This document shows, in pieces, positions 34,945 to 46,874 of a stretch of DNA of 64,000 nt; position 1 is the first letter of the stretch, and each line of letters opens with the position of its first letter. The stretch spans positions 13,533,501 through 13,597,500 of the forward strand of contig NC_085121.1 of the NCBI RefSeq assembly GCF_030269925.1. The letters run 5' to 3'. The notes below the pieces were generated by a model. The model was not told where the DNA came from and did no database searches. It saw nothing but the letters and a program-made list of their open reading frames with translations. This stretch comes from Bombyx mori (taxonomy: Eukaryota > Arthropoda > Insecta > Lepidoptera > Bombycidae). The position numbers and the translations under genes are program-made.

Positions 34945-35215
34945 TCTTTTTTTTTCGGGCCGGGTGCCCTTGAGCCCGGGACCGGGATCCCTGCATCTAG
35001 GGGGCGCGCGGGGTATGTGGGACTTGACGATCTGCAAGCTCTTGGGAGCAGACCGCGGGCCCAAGGAATTTTAGGGCCCTATCGCACTAAACGACTCCCT
35101 TGCACTCTTATACCCGACGTCCGATCTCAGTCCGGGGTCAAAATCCGGTCAGAGTAGAGAGGTTCCCGCGGTCAACATACAACCAGACACGCGGCGCCTC
35201 CCAGAGAACATTTTA
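34945..35215 (+). repeat. GC-rich dispersed repeat, copy 1
   Basis: CTTGGGAGCAGACCGCGGGC, then GTCCGGGGTCAAAATCCGGTCA and CCGCGGTCAACATACAACCA; the same order occurs at 45690-45880. Starts about 80 bp after the polyadenylation signal of the transporter. Element type unknown. Confidence 0.6.
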
Positions 35216-35365
35216 AGGCGTGCTTTTTTTAACACGTTGACTGCGTTAAGCGAGTTAAAAATCCCCATGCGCGACTGTCTGTTGAAGCAGCTAAAGCCGC
35301 GTTCTTTCGCTCGATGCAAGAGACGACACAATCAACGTGTTAAATAAAAGCTCCCGCTTATTGTG

Positions 35366-35550
35366 AAGTCATCGTGGCCTAAAGGACAACACGCCCGTAA
35401 CCAGTGATACGACTGCACCGGTGTCTATTGGAATACGTACATAAAACATATACACGACGAAGGAATAGCATCGTGTAAGCCTACCGAGTATTTAGGGGTT
35501 AACGGAACCCATAGACATCAACGTTAATGCTGATACCCACCTTGAGACAA
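35366..35550 (+). repeat. Bm1-type SINE head plus rearranged tail
   Basis: Has the head GTCATCGTGGCCTAAAGGAC and linker GAAGGAATAGCATCGTGTAA, then a jump to a reverse-oriented tail piece (GGAACCCATAGACATCAACG). Probably two overlapping old copies. Confidence 0.55.
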
Positions 35551-35559
35551 GACAAATAC

Positions 35560-36460
35560 GCAGGGGCAATCCATGCCAATAACACATAACAATGATACCA
35601 CAAGGGACCCAAGTACTGATTTGCCAGCAAACAGGTTACACGATCCCAAGAGAAACAAATTAAATCATTCGGCTTCTTTAAATATCAACGAGTATGAAAA
35701 TCAGACCACATTGACATTAACCGGTTGCTTGTTGCTTGTTACAAGTACAGCAACGTTACGTAAGAATACGTTTTCACTGTCATACTGATGCAACAATCGA
35801 GCTCTCTCCAAAGTGTTTCAGATCGTTTTTATTGTAAATACTGGGTGCAGCGAATGACCCGAATTTAGCTGTTAGGTACCTGTCTGTTAGCATTCATTTA
35901 CGATAACATCGCTCGGCCAAGAGATGGAGACGTACAAACCAGCGTTAGGAAAAGTAAGAAAATAGGTTGAATATCTACAACAAACTTCTTTAGAGAAATA
36001 CCACTAAATGTACCAATGAAAGCTAGACAATCTAAGCCACAGTTATGTGGTTTGTGGAACGCAATTATGCCTACAATTAGACAGTATTAGAGATAAAAAA
36101 AATATCTATGACAATCCAATCTACTGTAAAGGAATTTCTGACTGTCAACCTCCGGAGAATGATATGAAACAAAGTATTTTATTGCCTGTATTGAAAACTG
36201 TTCAGAAATGGGAGCTTGTATAAACGACCAAGATACTAACCAACAGGGCATTGGCAGATGTTTTGGATGTTGTTGATATTGCAGGATATATGGGAGCGGT
36301 TCTTATTTGTTTATGTAGATTTTTGCAAAAGCTAAGGATCGCTGTGAACCCTCATGAGGTATACCTATTAGTATTTGGCGTATCCAGCATCAGTAACAGT
36401 TATTAAGTAACAAGACACCACGATACTTCGGAGAGTTAGCCTTGTGCTGAATAGTAATAA
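35560..36460. other. unassigned sequence downstream of the transporter
   Basis: Moderate complexity, no open frame with recognisable domain, no repeat match within the window. Confidence 0.4.
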
Positions 36461-36463
36461 GGA

Positions 36464-36600
36464 CTTAACCCACTGAGTTTCTCGCCGGATCTTCTCAGTG
36501 GATCGCGATTCCGATCCGGTAGTAGATTCAGCAAAGTACTGCTCTCACTAGGGTTAGTGTTCGCAATTTTTTTAGGTTGAGCCTGTGAGCTCAACTACCG
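36464..36600 (+). repeat. Bombyx LINE 3' UTR copy, cut by a SINE
   Basis: CCCACTGAGTTTCTCGCCGG to GAGCTCAACTACCGGACC; the expected 3' part reappears in altered form after the SINE at 36619-36860. Confidence 0.75.
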
Positions 36601-36618
36601 GACCGCGCGAAATTTTGT

Positions 36619-36860
36619 ACTGGTGATAGGACCTCTTGTGAATCCGCGCAGGTAGGTACCACCACCCTGCCTATTTCTGCCGTGAAGCAGTAACGCGTTT
36701 CGGGTTGAAGGGCGGGGTAGCCGTTGTAACTATACTTAGACCTTAGAACTGATATCTCAAGGTGGGTGGCGCATTTACGTCGTAGATGTCTATGGGCTCC
36801 AGTAACCACTTAACTCCAGGTGGGCTGTGAGCTCGTGCACCCATCTAAGAAATAAAAAAT
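36619..36860 (+). repeat. Bm1-type SINE inserted in a LINE 3' end
   Basis: Near-consensus body and tail. LINE-family sequence lies on the left (36464-36600) and a related end, AGTTGGCATAGCCCCTTAAG, follows on the right. Confidence 0.85.
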
Positions 36861-37312
36861 TAATAAATAAAAAGTTGGCATAGCCCCTTAAGCTACCAAC
36901 GATTAGTTAGAGAGAACAAAATAATATGGGATAGAGAACCCCTATTCTAATTCTCGTTGAAAAGAGTCTAAACCTCGCGGTGTTGGTCAACTGTTTGTCC
37001 GACCTCTAAGGACCTATATAGATGGTGCGTTTGTATGTGGTCTGTGTGCTCACGTATTTTACATGATTGAATTAACACTTCGTGCAGTTGTGGTTGGTAT
37101 TTTACGAAAGATTAATAGTGTCATCAAATTACGATAGATGGCGCACGAACTCTTCGAATACTTAATTATATAGGTTAGGTTTTCGCGCATCGAAGACATT
37201 ATTAATACTAATATTACAGTTTAATTTCGCATTTGTTATATTATTATTAATATTATTTCCGACGTTTTGAATACTTAATAAATTACTTGGTCATGTAATT
37301 ATATTTCGTACT

Positions 37313-37600
37313 AGCTGACCCGGCAGACTTCGTCGATAAATAAAATACCTAAACTTTTGTATCAAATAAACAAAAGGAATTCGTCCGACGGGGGACACAT
37401 CAAAGGAAAAAGAAAATTATTATTTTTATTTAATTCCGAGCATTTTCATATTTATCTAATCTAAATCTAAAATCCTTTTAAGCCTTCTCTGGACTTCCAC
37501 AAATAATTTAAGACCAAAATTAGCCAAATCGGTCTAGCCGTTATCGAGTTTTAGCGAGACTAACGAAGAGCAATTCATTTTTATAGATATAGATTAGTTA
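37313..37600 (-). mobile_element. Helitron-like element, family B copy 2
   Basis: CTAGCTGACCCGGCAGACTT to ATTTTTATAGATATAGATTA; complete-looking with a reversed CTAG end and TCTATA-like start. Confidence 0.62.
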
Positions 37601-38805
37601 TAGAGAAAAGTTGTTGTTTCAATACTATCAATCTATACTAGATATCCTACACACGTTATATTTATACTTATGTGAGTGCCATCACCCAGATTAAAAAGAG
37701 GCTTGTAACAAATATGAATGTCTGTTAGTTTGTATGCTTGTTACTCAATCACACAAAAATGACAAAACGGCTTTTGATGAAATTTTTCACATATGTAGTT
37801 TATATCTTAGATTAGCACATAGCATAATCTTTATGATGCTAATTGACACCACACCGGGTATTTGTGCTATAATAAATACGACAGTGTGAGTCATTTTATG
37901 TAACAATGCACCCTGGACTAGAGAATGACCTTCAGACTTATTACGTTACGGACGTAAAATCCGTATTAACTCGCAAACAATCTCCACTCTATCTTTATTT
38001 ACCTATCATATTTCACTTCAAAAATCACGAAGCCAAGTTAAGAGCTACCAATGATGACTCGCTTACGACAGAAAAAAACATCTGTAACAGCGTAATTTCA
38101 TTGCATTAGTAAGTTACAGAAAGATATTAACGCAAGACTAAATTATTTAGGCGATAAAATAAATACTAAATATTTTGCTATATCAAAAATATATTTAATT
38201 TCGGTGATTTCTATTCTAATGCTGATTTGAAAGGGTATTATTGAAATTGAACGGTTATAGCCACGTAATGTACATCAAGCAATGTTTTCTCGCTGTCATA
38301 GCAACGAACGCATTGTGCAACTTTTTTTGAAAGCAAGGACGTTTATCGAACGTAAAACGGTTCGTGCCTCATATTAATTAGTTCAGTTTCTATGAACAAG
38401 CTATACAGATCAAATTATCTATAATTAGCTTAAACGTTGAAACAGAGCTGCAAGCTTTTATTTAATTTTGATGTCCATATTTATTGGACGTTTGGCTTGT
38501 TTTTCCGCAACTGGAAAACAATTTTTTTTATTATATCTACTGTCTGGAGTGACATACAAAACAAGGGCCCTTTTAGTGGTCATAATAAGATCTAATAGCC
38601 ACGAAAGTTGGTGAGCCGTGAGTTTGTTTATCCAGCAATCAAATATGTTATTAATCCAAGATTTTCTCCTAGAAAAGCGTTTGTTTACTTTTGCAAGCTA
38701 GACTGTTCATTGTTTCGAATGTAGATCAGAAGATTAGGATACCGTTCTCCTCAATCTACGGTAGCTCTAGTTGACTAATTCTTTAATTATTTATTGTTAA
38801 CAACG
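37601..38805. other. unassigned AT-rich sequence
   Basis: Short open frames only, none with recognisable domain or splice structure. 38970-39436 and 40392-40759 are similar. Confidence 0.45.
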
Positions 38806-38969
38806 TAAAAGCACCCACCCACCTTGAAACATGAGTTCTAAGTCTCTTTTTTTTATACAAAACAGCTGCCCCATCCTTCAAACCGAAAAGCATTACTGCT
38901 TCACAACAGAAATAGGCAGGGTGGTGGTACCTACCCATGAGGGCTCAAAAGAGGCCCTATCGCCAGTAG
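38806..38969 (-). repeat. Bm1-type SINE, 5' half of body
   Basis: Reverse orientation, from CACCCACCCACCTTGAAACA to CCTATCGCCAGTA; the tail is missing. Confidence 0.8.
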
Positions 38970-39436
38970 ACGTTCTTAACTAATTCACGGCAAGCCCTCT
39001 GGGCTAAAGGCAATCAATCAATCGATTAACAATCGCAAACCAAATAAAATTTCTAAGTGATTCAATTTTCTATTTGGCGCCTGAATACTGGGATTTGAAC
39101 TTGTCTCTAGGGCCGTGGAATTTGAAACGTCTTTTGAGTTTGACCTGAATACAGACTACGACAAGAAACCCACACAATACATCCTTGCTATACGACTAAT
39201 GCTAGATTGAATATGTAGCTGCCCGTAAACGTAAACTTGTCTTTATCGAAAACGCCTGCCGGAATCTGGATGCAGTGCTATATGAAATGTTATCGCCACT
39301 TATTTCTGTTATTAAAATATTTTTTGTTTACCACACACTTTTACTGGGTCGCATTCCACTAAATTCAAGTATACTATATTGAATACTTTGTATTTTAACT
39401 AATTGTATTGAAAATTTGCTCTCTGTTAATTCTACT

Positions 39437-39795
39437 ATAGTATACACATCACAACGTGAATGACGCTAATCGCTTCGAGATATCGTTACGTTATGGTCAT
39501 ATTATTGTAATGCTTCGTAGACGAGACGGTCTAGGTGTTGGAAACCGTCCATAGTGACTTGCAACACACCCCCAGTTCTTAAGATAGGAATTAGATGATA
39601 GTAAATGCTATTATAATCCAATATGTGAAACGTTTTTTGGCTTTATTATTAATCTTTAAATTTTAATTATCTCAAAATAAATATGTTTTTGAAGTAAAAT
39701 TCGTCAAAAACGATCTCTTAAATGATATTATGTATTTTTTTAATAATTAATTAAAGCATTTTTTTTATTATTGATTTGGTTTCGAGCTTCTTACT
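39437..39795 (+). repeat. 370-bp dispersed repeat, copy 1 (empty site)
   Basis: From CGTGAATGACGCTAATCGCT to ATTGATTTGGTTTCGAGCTT; same order as the copy 3.3 kb downstream. Nature unknown (element or local duplication). Confidence 0.75.
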
Positions 39796-40079
39796 ACCAA
39801 TAACTTTAAATTAATTCTATTAGTTTGGTTAACATGAGAGTAAAAATTAGATGATTAATCTAATTCATAGTTCAACTTAGATGAGTTTCGCCATTATTAC
39901 TTCTTACCTTCCTGGTAGTCATCGAACGAGCGAGTTATATTTTATAGCAAATCTTCGATATTGACGTGTGATACTACAGTAATAATCAGTCGATATGAGA
40001 ACCCTCTCATCGTAGCCGCTGGAAACTACATACCCGACCCAGTAGACCGAATGGTAAACCGTCGACGTCGCCCAAAGCA

Positions 40080-40391
40080 CGTCATTACGGATCCTCCTGA
40101 TCCATTAACGGTGCTTTTAGCCACTACAAGCACCGGTCACCATCCTTGTCGAACCCGTCGCTTGCGACGAAGGGCTCGACGAGCGAACTAACCCATAGAC
40201 ACAGCCCACTGAGTTTCTCGCCGGATCTTCTCAGTGGGTCGCGTTTCCGATCCGGTGGTAGATTCTGCGAAGCACTGCTCTTGCTAGGGTCAGTGTTAGC
40301 AATTCTCCGGTTGAGCCCCGTGAGCTCACCTACAAACGTTAGTGAAGCTGAAATAGTCTCTCAAGGCTATCAGCATAGATAGGAAAAAAAA
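40080..40391 (+). repeat. Bombyx LINE 3' end with longest ORF tail
   Basis: Reads VITDPPDPLTVLLATTSTGH then the Arg-rich tail RTRRLRRRARRAN and stop (40189-40191), then the 3' UTR with AGTCTCTCAAGGCTATCAGC and A tail. The frame is intact from about 39961. Confidence 0.85.
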
Positions 40392-40759
40392 TGAATTTCA
40401 ATAGATTATAGCTGCTCTTAATTTTCAAAATTGTCATAAAATAGATAGAAATAGAATAGATGAACTTATCTTTATTACGCATGAGGTCATTTGAGGCGAC
40501 ATAACGACAATACTATTGATACAAATGATTCGTCACATATCAAAACGTGCACTGTGTTTTCTGTTAATTTAAATGAAATTATAGATATGGTTTGAACCAG
40601 GAACATTGTTTACTGGTTATATTGATATCTTCCGTTTTAGGGAATTTAGAAATATATAGGCTTTCTATCGTCCCACTGCGAAAAACGAATCACTGAGCAG
40701 ACGATATACACCAAAGCGAAATATGCGGAAAACTATTTCAGTATTCTGTATCCGTACAG

Positions 40760-40875
40760 GGCCGTGTGGAAGGTAGAAGACCTCGAGCTTGTACCCCCAC
40801 CCGCTGGATTGACCTCATCGCCAGCACTACGAAAGCTACCGCAGTAAAATGTGCTCGCAATGCTAATCCTCCAAT
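40760..40875 (+). mobile_element. LINE ORF2 C-terminal scrap
   Basis: A frame reading GRRPRACTPTRWIDLIAST resembles the GRPPTRWTD segment that closes many insect LINE ORF2 proteins. It lies directly upstream of the CR1-like piece at 40999 but appears to be from another family. Confidence 0.4.
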
Positions 40876-40998
40876 GGAGGACCATCGCTCGACGTACCTT
40901 GAGTGCCTTGGAAGCGAGTGGCGACAACGAGACTCAACCCTGGCCATCGATAGCCACGACTACTCTGCCAAGAGTATCCGAACAGACACAAGCTTGAT

Positions 40999-41395
40999 GT
41001 GCCGATGAGAAGGTTACATAAGATACGAAATTCATTCGAGTGTTTGTCTGTGCGCCTGTACAACAAAATCCCACAAGATTTTCAGAACCTACATATACAT
41101 AGATTTAAGAAAACTATTAAAGAACATCTGTGCAATAAAGCTTACTATAAAGTCAATGATTATCTAGGAGATTGCACAAAGTCTGAATGAGTTGCTCGCT
41201 CCGGGCATTTCAATATTGCAATAATACATCTTGTAAAAATGAATATTTAAAAAAAATCTAATATTTAAAAAAAAAGACATGCCCGCTGAGCTTCTTGCCA
41301 GTTCTTTTCAGGACGGAGGCTAGTTTTTGTGAATTGGCGGTAGATCTTTTTGACGTTCAACAAGTGTGTACTTTCATTTTGACTTGAATAAAAAA
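40999..41395 (+). mobile_element. CR1/Jockey-like LINE 3' end with ORF2 C-terminus
   Basis: An open end, RLHKIRNSFECLSVRLYNKI through FKKTIKEHLCNKAYYKVNDYL and stop near 41190, resembles the C-terminus of CR1/Jockey-like reverse transcriptases. It is followed by a 3' UTR containing ATGCCCGCTGAGCTTCTTGC, shared with 49527-49680, and an A-rich end. 5'-truncated. Confidence 0.65.
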
Positions 41396-42013
41396 AAATT
41401 ATTAGATTTGGTTTGACTAGGAAGGAAGAATTTCAGCATTACATTTTGTAATATCTTACAATTTAAATTACTTTGGATCATACGTGCGAAGATGGGTTTG
41501 GGCCCTATTCAATGATATTACATAGAACCAGTAATCGTATTATCATTCCAATGTAATCAATTACCAATATAACTTTTTTTTATATTACATATTAGCGTCC
41601 AGTTGCGTATTTATTCTTCAACAGTAAAATATAATTTTATTCCGTTTAGAAACTATCCAAAAAGCTCCGATACGCGACTAGGCAGTTGCACAAGCTTAGA
41701 ATAGGCCTATAGTTGACCTTTTATGTTGACGCATTAGGAATGTAACCTTTGAAAGATGAATCTTAAATCTTCACTAATATTTTAGTCGACATAATTTAAA
41801 CTCAATTAGAATTTTAATACTTCTAATCATAAATTTGATTTGTTTTTAAGCGTTGTCTGTTTTTTCATCTTCAATGTACGGAATAACTGGTGCTAAGTAG
41901 ATAAAATTACCCATAAATACAACAAGGGGTATATTGGCGCGGTGACCACACTAAGACGGGCATATCAAAGTCTCTAATGAATTAGAATAACCGCTATGAA
42001 TACTATTCTGCAT

Positions 42014-42233
42014 TTTTTTTTTCTTTCCCTACCCAAGCTGATAGCCTTGAGAGGCTATTTCAGCGTAACTTTAACTAGTAGGTGAGCTCACGGAGCTCAA
42101 ACCGGAGTGATACTAACACTGATCCTAGTAAGAACAGTGCTTCGCAGAATCTACCACCGGATCGGAAACGCGACCCACTGAAAAGATCCGGCGAGAAACT
42201 CAGTGGGCTGTGCCTATGGGTAAATTCTGCATG
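42014..42233 (-). repeat. Bombyx LINE 3' UTR copy
   Basis: Reverse orientation: poly-T, TGATAGCCTTGAGAGGCTAT, GATCCGGCGAGAAACTCAGT. Confidence 0.82.
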
Positions 42234-42713
42234 CTACTTGTATTTGGACGTATTTTAGATACCATCGTTTTTTCTGGTTCTGCCGCGAAATAGTCATGTA
42301 TCAATGAGCCTCATGCCTCAATATGTGTGACGCCATTAGCGTTGTGATGTTTATATAGTTCATAGACTATTTATCGCAAAGTGAGCCCCGTGGTCTGGTA
42401 GGTATACCTAAAAGAAAAACAGAACGCATAGTTTTAACGCTGCAGAAACGTGAACACAAATATGCTTTAGCATAGCATTGCCTTAGTACATGCGCAACCA
42501 TTACCCACTGCCGCTAAAGCCAAAGTTGGGAGTACACGTTTACTTATAGTGGAATTTAATTGGTTTACTTAGCCGAAACGAGGGCAGCTAACCTTGATAT
42601 GAATACTTTCTGTGCCTATTACGTATTACAGATAATGCGGATAATATTTTCGAGGGATTTGTGGATTTAAATAGCTCAAAGCCGAAGTGCCCACGGCTCA
42701 TTGACCGTAACTA

Positions 42714-43320
42714 GTATACATATCACAACTAAACGCGAATGACGCTAATCGCTTCGAGATATCATTACGTTACGGTCATATTATTGCGATGCTTCATAGC
42801 AGAGACGGTCTAGGTGGTGGAACCCGTCTATAGTGACTTGCAACACACCCTCAGTTCTTAAATTAGGAATTAGATGGTACATATTATTATAATCCAGTAT
42901 GTGAAAGGTTCTTTGGCTTTATTATTATTCTTTAAATTTTAAACATCTCAAAATAAATATGTTTTTGAAATTAAATTCATGATTCATTCACTTTACAGGT
43001 AGGACCTCTTGTGAGTCCGCGCGGGTGGGTACCACCGCCCTGCCTATTTCTGCCGTGAAGCAGTAATGCGTTTCGGTGTGAAGGGTGGGGCAGCCGTTGT
43101 AACTATACTGAGACCTTAGAACCTATATCTCAAGGTGGGTGGCGCATTTGCGTTGTGGATATCTATGGGCTCCAGTAACCACTTAACACCAGGTGGGCTG
43201 TGAGCTCGTCCACCCATCTAAGCAATAAAAAAAATCATGAAAAACTATCTCGTAAATGATAATAAGTATTTTTATAATAATTAAAGCATATCTTTTTATT
43301 ATGATTTGGTTTCGAGCTGC
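42714..43320 (+). repeat. 370-bp dispersed repeat, copy 2 (SINE-filled)
   Basis: GCGAATGACGCTAATCGCTT to ATGATTTGGTTTCGAGCTGC, interrupted at 42996-43234 by a Bm1-type SINE. Confidence 0.75.
42996..43234 (+). repeat. Bm1-type SINE inserted in copy 2 of a 370-bp repeat
   Basis: Body and tail interrupt the repeat at 42714-43320. The other copy of that repeat (39437-39795) lacks the SINE. Confidence 0.9.
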
Positions 43321-44830
43321 TTCAAATTCCTACTATACATAGTATAGAAAAATAGAATACAATTAATTGTAAATATATTCGCAGTTAAAAGTGATGTTAA
43401 TGAAATCATCAAAATATAACAAGGAAGTATTCTTAAGAACTTGTTTCGATCGTCCGAGGTGGACAATGCAAATTGTGATTCATAGATGTCGTGCTACAAT
43501 AAATTACAAGCTTTATTTCTATTCATCATTAAATATTATACATTAAAAGTTGAACATGTCCTTCTATAGCAATTAATAATATTATCATAACTAAAAAAAA
43601 GTTTTTATGGTTCATTAATTAAAAAGGAGGTTTTAATAGCAAGTCGAACTAAAAATTTAATAAGTCATTTATTTTTCCTGGCAATCCCGGTCTTTAACGT
43701 GTTTCCAAATTTTCAAGCCTAACATTCTAAAGTTAGTATAACGTACATTGAAGATTCTGTTCCACAGTTAAATACAATAGAACTAAGACTTAAACGCGTT
43801 AAAAATATGAATGACTTCTTCAAGCATGTACGAAATTCAACAGCATACATTTAAAAAAATCTCGGATATGTTTCTCCTTAACTTAAGCGACAGGTTATGC
43901 GAAATCACGCGTTTATTACGACAATTCTCACATTACTTATGCCATGCCCTCTGATCGAGTCCCGGCCATAAAAAATCCATCCAACGAATACTTTTCTCAA
44001 GGTAATGTTGATCAGAAGCCTTGCCTAAAATGTCATCAGTAATCATACAAATCTTAAACTCATGGATCACGAACATTTAAACATTAATTTACGAAATAAT
44101 CAATCGAAATTTTCCCATGAATTAGTGACGATTGTTAAAAGAAACTTCAATGGAAACGAACGGGGGGTTCTCATGCGACAAATGCATCCAATTGAAAATA
44201 ATACTATGCTGTTTTGAGGTATAAATACCGACAACCATCGAGTTTACCAAGAGTCGTCCGTTCACTGGTGCTAATAGTTAAAAGCGAAAAAGATTAAGCA
44301 AATCTGCGCAGATAAATTCGATGTGCTAATCATTTCGGTCAACTTGAAAACGTATGCTTTCGCAACAAACAACTAACTCCATGAAGGCTATATAACTATA
44401 CATCTGTTGTACTTTAACACATTTTTATCTAGGACAAAATATACTTTATCTATTATATAGTTCCATAAAAAAAATCCGAGCCTTATAGTTTTCGGAGTCA
44501 CGAATTACCAAACATATTTTGAGATTATACTATGAAATAACACTAAGGTTTGTTAAACGTCAAAGGCTCAGAAATAGTTAAAACTCGCAAAATTTATTAA
44601 ACAGTCAGAGTACAGTGACCAGTAATATGAAGCTCGGATCGTGATCCAAGCCAGTTGGACGGGTCTACACGTTTAAGGCTAACTGTGTTATTGTTCTCCG
44701 TCGCCGTGAAACCGGACTTTACACTTTCCGATCCTTAACTTATTATTAACATACATATAATTGCAAGTGATCGATCACTCACGCTTCTAAATTGTAAAGT
44801 ATTTTGCCAAAAGGTTTACGTTATCATTGA
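43321..44830. other. unassigned AT-rich sequence
   Basis: No open frame above 60 codons and no repeat recognised. 41396-42013, 42234-42713, 45050-45689 and 46196-46604 are also unassigned. Confidence 0.45.
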
Positions 44831-45049
44831 ATACAGTACCCGGCGATTAATATTGAACATCGACTTTGGAAAGAGATAATCGGCTAACTTCGGCTTTGTA
44901 TAGCGTTATCTCTGTCGCACACTACTTAAGTGACATCTGTCAGTCGTTATTTAGGTGTGTTAGTGTGTGGTCTTAATGTTTTTTTTCGTAATTAGCCGAT
45001 TATCTCCTTCCAAGGGCCGATAAGCAATATTTATCGCCGGGAACTATAC
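44831..45049. mobile_element. MITE with about 50-bp imperfect inverted repeats
   Basis: Left arm CAGTACCCGGCGATTAATAT ... AGATAATCGGCTAA (to 44887), right arm TTAGCCGATTATCT (from 44992) ... TATTTATCGCCGGGAACTA. About 105 bp between them, noncoding. TA on both flanks would fit a Tc1/mariner-type MITE. Confidence 0.7.
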
Positions 45050-45689
45050 TAATGATTCATTTTTTGTCTACTTTTAGTTCTTACTCAATTATTAGACAGT
45101 AACTCTGAATCTAATCATCACTGCTGCGAAGCCATTCTGTGTTCTAGGAGTGTATATTGTAGCAATATAATAGAGGCCTGTGTATTGCCAATCGGTAGAC
45201 GACAATATGCACGTCTCCATGGATTTGCTTAGCAATTGCCAGAGCTGAACTTTCCGTCAGCTCATTCGTCATAAAAATATTGGGTTTTAATTTTGAATTA
45301 CATTAGCAACATGCAAACATTCATTCAATTCATCGAAGACCACAATTAGGTATAAAAACCTAAAATGCTGACATCATCTCATACATGTTTTATTTTTCGT
45401 GTTCTCTTGTACGAATAAAAAGGGACGGCTGACGTAATTCTTATTTCAAGGGCGAGAGGATATTTTGGCGTTAGATTTTGGAATTCTAAATTAGGTTTGA
45501 GCAATATTTTTCCGAACAGAGTTACTAAAATTTAATTAAGTTTCTATGAAATCTATATCTGTTTTAACGTTGGCTCTCAAGTTCTACTTCTTCAAGTTAC
45601 TACACTCACACTTTTATTAAGTTGCACTCAATATTTTTGTTCTTTTCCCTACTGGCTACCTAATGGCTGGTGGCCTTTTGTCCTGAACA

Positions 45690-46040
45690 CGCACTGTATT
45701 TTGGAATTGACGGTCTGTAGATTTTGGGAGCAGGCCTCGGGCCTAATGATATTTAAGGGCCCTCCCCACTAGCCGACTCGCCTTGCATTTTCTCACCCGA
45801 TATGCGATCGCTACCCGGGTCAGAATCCGGTCAAAATAAGGAAGTCCTGCGATCAACGGTACTACCAGACTCACGGGGCCACGCCTAGGACGCCCGACCG
45901 ATGGGACGTCCAGGAGATGGACGACTCTACCTCGACCATCTTGGCCGTCAGACCACCCCAGGCGGTACCGCTGGTGTTCCCGAATACCCCGATGGACCAG
46001 AACCAGCCTGCCGAGTCAGACCATGAGACACTGCCAATCC
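45690..46040 (+). repeat. GC-rich dispersed repeat, copy 2
   Basis: TTTGGGAGCAGGCCTCGGGC and CGGGTCAGAATCCGGTCAAA align with copy 1, then a further GC-rich 160 bp (GGACGTCCAGGAGATGGACG). It abuts a reversed LINE 3' UTR fragment. Confidence 0.55.
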
Positions 46041-46077
46041 GTTGCTCCGTAAAAGTTCCATAGAACTACTGTCATGC

Positions 46078-46195
46078 AGCGCGCTCAACCTGGGGGGTCT
46101 TGCTAACACTAGCCCTAGCAAGAGCAGTGCTTCGCTGAATCGAAATCGCGGCCCACTAAGAAGATCCGGCGCGGTTTGTGTCTATGGGCTAGGTT
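46078..46195 (-). repeat. Bombyx LINE 3' UTR fragment
   Basis: Reverse orientation; only the middle part (CTAGCCCTAGCAAGAGCAGT) with deletions. Confidence 0.65.
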
Positions 46196-46604
46196 AACGG
46201 TAACCGGTGATTTTTTGTCCTTCAAAGACACCACTACTTTTAACAATACTAAAAATATCGCTTTATAGTCGACCAGTACTGGTTTAAATAGTTTATTGTC
46301 ACGTTCGTGGTTTGAAAGCTTCAAACAAGATCTTCGAAAGCTTAACTTTGACGGATCTTAAATTTTTATTTCACAATTACGTTGCAACCTATTTATTATA
46401 CATGCATACGTAATATTCGTTTTATGTTATTTATTTATTTAAATGCAAATAACATATTCTGACTGATGTAATCCTTTTTTGTGAAGTGAATATTCGAATG
46501 TGAAAATAAATGATTACGTATAGAGTAAGTAACCTTAAAAACGTCATTGGCATTGTGATTCCTTACTTTTCATGTAGGTATAATGGATACCTTTTGCTTT
46601 TTTT

Positions 46605-46874
46605 TTTGCTTTTATTTTTGTTGCATAGATGGGTGGACGAGCTCACAGCCCACCTGGTGTTAAGTGGTTACTGGAGCCCATATATATCTACAACGTAAAT
46701 GCGCCACCCACCTTGAGATATAAGTTCTAAGGTCTCAAGTATAGTAACAACGGCTGCCCCACCCTTCAAACCGAAACGCATTACTGCTTCACGGCAGAAA
46801 TAGGCAGGGTGGTGGTACCTACCCGCGCGGACTTACAAGAGGGCCTACCACCAGTAATTACGCAAATTATAAAT
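46605..46874 (-). repeat. Bm1-type SINE
   Basis: Reverse orientation, tail to linker (CACCAGTAATTACGCAAATT). Confidence 0.88.

Noticed and set aside
34672..35157. 161-codon open frame at the end of the transporter
   Set aside because: It overlaps exon 10 in the wrong phase; the phase set by exon 9 gives a stop at 34832-34834.
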